This document shows, in pieces, positions 5,624 to 7,132 of a stretch of DNA of 7,132 nt. The stretch's first letter is position 1. Every line of letters begins with the position of its first letter. The notes under the pieces were generated by a model, which saw only the letters and a program-made list of their open reading frames with translations, was not told the DNA's origin and did no database searches. The DNA lies in the NCBI GenBank assembly GCA_937888775.1, contig CALAQT010000332.1, positions 1 to 7,132 on the forward strand, given 5' to 3'. The stretch comes from an uncultured Actinomycetes bacterium. Its GTDB lineage: Bacteria; Actinomycetota; Thermoleophilia; Solirubrobacterales; Solirubrobacteraceae. Made by a program: the position numbers and the translations under genes.

Positions 5624-7051
5624 ATGCCGGACGCCGTGACCGGATCAGCAGCGCTGGTCAGGTCACCGTTGGCCTGCTCGTTGAGCCTCCGCGAGGTGCT
5701 CGGCGCCCTGGCGGCCGAGCCGATGCCGTTCGCGCTCAGCGGAAGCTGGGCGGGCGGCGGAGCGATCGTCGGATGCCGTCCGCTGGTCGTGGCCGGCCCC
5801 GACGCCGACCCGTTCACGATCATCGACTCCCTTCCCCAGCTGGACGACAGCCTGCCCCGGCCTGAGGGACCGTCCGACGGTCCGCCCCGGCCTGGGCCCG
5901 CGGTCGGCGGCGGCTGGTTCGGGTGGCTCGGATACCGGCTCGGCGCGCGGGTCGAAACGCTGCCCGCGGGACCGCCCCGTCCGGTTCCGGTGCCGGAGTT
6001 CCACCTCGCCTACTACGACCACGTGCTGCGCCGGGCGCCCGACGGCCAGTGGTGGTTTGAGGCGCTGGTCAGCCCGCGCCGGGAGGACGAGCTGTCCGCG
6101 CGGCTGGGAGAGATCCGCGCGCTTCTCGGTGCCCGGCGGGGAGCCGTCACCCGAGGCCTGGCGGCGCCGTCACCGCTGAGCCTGCCGCGCGGCGCGGCCG
6201 CCGATCATCTGTCGGCCGTGCGGGCGTGCCGTGAGCGGATCGCCGCGGGAGAGATCTTCCAGGCCAACATCTGCCTGCGGCTGCAGACGGACTGGGCGGG
6301 CTCGGCCACCGATCTGTTCGCCCAAGCGCTGGGGCGGCTGTCGCCACCCTACGGCGCGGTGTTCTGCACTCCGGCGGCGGACATCGTCAGTTTCTCGCCG
6401 GAGCTGTTCCTGCGCCGCCGCGGCGACAGCGTGATCACCGAGCCGATCAAGGGAACCATCCGCCGCGGCCGCGATCCGGTGAGCGCCGCCGCCGCGCTGG
6501 CCGACCTGATGACCTCGGCCAAGGACGCCGCCGAGCACGTGATGATCGTCGACTTGATGCGCAACGACCTGGGGCGCGTGTGCGCGTACGGCTCGATCCG
6601 CGCGCCGCGAACGCCGACCGCGGAGGCCCATCCCGGGCTGTGGCATCTCGTGTCCCGGGTGCAGGGACGGCTGCGTCCCGGGACCGGCAACGGCGAACTG
6701 CTGCGCGCCACCTTCCCGCCCGGGTCGGTCACCGGCGCCCCCAAGGTCCAGGCGATGCACGTGATCGCCGAACTCGAACGCAGCGCCCGCGAGGTGTACA
6801 CGGGCGCGATCGGGTTCTCCAGCCCGGCGGCGGGTCTGGAGCTCAGCGTCGCGATCCGGACGCTAGAGCTTTCCCACGGTCGCCTGTGGATCGGCGCCGG
6901 CGGCGGGATCGTCGCCGATTCCGATCCACATCGCGAGCTGGAGGAGGCGCTGGCCAAGGCCCGCCCGATCGCCACGGCGATCGGCTCGAGTGTGGCCGCC
7001 CGGAGCGCCCGCCACCGACCGCTGGGCAAGCGTGCCGCCTACGCCGCTTGA
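5624..7051 (+). CDS. pabB: Aminodeoxychorismate synthase component I (PabB)
   Basis: Converts chorismate to 4-amino-4-deoxychorismate, using ammonia from a PabA glutaminase, for p-aminobenzoate and folate synthesis; 475 aa, normal length. Residues 1-180 are the N-terminal TrpE/PabB-like domain (FALSGSWAGGGAIVG at 36-50, GGGWFGWLGYRLG at 95-107, FHLAYYDHVL at 126-135). The chorismate-binding domain starts near 193: AGEIFQANICLRL (208-220), SFSPELFL (256-263), ITEPIKGTIRRG (271-282), EHVMIVDLMRNDLGRV (304-319), ATFPPGSVTGAPKVQAM (362-378), YTGAIGF (392-398), GAGGGIVADSDP (424-435). Lys276 in PIKGT is diagnostic: PabB uses this lysine, while anthranilate synthase TrpE has alanine there. A proline-rich insert at 78-92 (PRPEGPSDGPPRPGP) joins two N-terminal strands. 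Start codon uncertain: ATG 5624 follows a weak GGGAA, and in-frame ATGs at 5588 and 5594 and a GTG at 5597 fall inside the folD promoter. Gene order folD-pabB supports a folate role. Confidence 0.93.
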   Translation: MPDAVTGSAALVRSPLACSLSLREVLGALAAEPMPFALSGSWAGGGAIVGCRPLVVAGPDADPFTIIDSLPQLDDSLPRPEGPSDGPPRPGPAVGGGWFGWLGYRLGARVETLPAGPPRPVPVPEFHLAYYDHVLRRAPDGQWWFEALVSPRREDELSARLGEIRALLGARRGAVTRGLAAPSPLSLPRGAAADHLSAVRACRERIAAGEIFQANICLRLQTDWAGSATDLFAQALGRLSPPYGAVFCTPAADIVSFSPELFLRRRGDSVITEPIKGTIRRGRDPVSAAAALADLMTSAKDAAEHVMIVDLMRNDLGRVCAYGSIRAPRTPTAEAHPGLWHLVSRVQGRLRPGTGNGELLRATFPPGSVTGAPKVQAMHVIAELERSAREVYTGAIGFSSPAAGLELSVAIRTLELSHGRLWIGAGGGIVADSDPHRELEEALAKARPIATAIGSSVAARSARHRPLGKRAAYAA

Positions 7052-7092
7052 CCCCGGTCGCCCGGCGGCGACGCGGTCGGAAGCCTGGACGC

Positions 7093-7118
7093 CCCCGGGG
7101 CGGACGCCCAACCCGGGG
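7093..7118. other. GC-rich hairpin downstream of pabB, with no gene seen in the last 81 bases
   Basis: CCCCGGG, twelve bases, CCCGGGG can form a seven-base-pair stem. There is no T-run, so it is only a possible terminator. The frame stays open past the pabB stop to the window edge, but it has no start codon and codes only a Gly/Ala/Pro-rich stretch, so I call no gene here. Confidence 0.3.
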
Positions 7119-7132
7119 CCGGCGCCCGACCC

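Noticed and set aside
5624..7051. Anthranilate synthase TrpE
   Set aside because: PIKGT carries the catalytic lysine of PabB; TrpE has PIAGT. The neighbour is a folate gene rather than a tryptophan gene.
7052..7132. Start of a pabA or pabC gene after pabB
   Set aside because: No convincing start codon, ribosome binding site or family motif lies in the last 81 bases.

Overview
The window is very GC-rich, densely coded DNA. The G/C third-position bias, several genes with TANNNT -10-like hexamers just before the ATG and no Shine-Dalgarno sequence (a leaderless layout), and an actinobacterial-style DnaA box together suggest an actinobacterium, possibly of the Thermoleophilia/Solirubrobacterales kind. 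That placement is inference: no rRNA or other marker gene is present.

Layout from left to right. (1) Positions 1-1152, minus strand: soxD followed by soxA, overlapping by four bases (GTGA). They encode the delta and alpha subunits of a heterotetrameric sarcosine oxidase-type N-methyl amino acid oxidase or dehydrogenase. SoxA runs off the left edge. (2) Positions 1273-2163, plus strand: a LysR-type regulator divergent from soxDA. The gap between them holds a clear T-N11-A dyad. (3) Positions 2192-3223, minus strand: a malyl-CoA/beta-methylmalyl-CoA lyase-type enzyme. (4) Positions 3436-4581, plus strand: a PLP aminotransferase of the alanine/serine-glyoxylate family, divergent from the lyase across about 210 bases of promoter DNA. 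(5) Positions 4703-5569, minus strand: folD. (6) Positions 5624-7051, plus strand: pabB, divergent from folD across a 54-base gap. The last 81 bases hold only a GC-rich hairpin.

The genes share a metabolic theme. Oxidation of sarcosine or a related N-methyl amino acid releases glycine (or another amino acid) and a one-carbon unit that the alpha subunit can load onto tetrahydrofolate. FolD oxidises that unit to formyl-THF, and PabB makes the p-aminobenzoate for the folate itself. The lyase releases (or consumes) glyoxylate and the aminotransferase converts glyoxylate to glycine. The lyase and the glyoxylate aminotransferase are two signature steps of the serine cycle. The genes alternate in strand, so they are not one operon, and the link is by function and proximity only.

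The most unusual points are a cysteine set in SoxA suited to a [2Fe-2S] cluster, the absence of soxB next to soxDA, the well-formed LysR operator, and the repeated leaderless promoter layout. I see no mobile element, CRISPR array, RNA gene or clearly new system.
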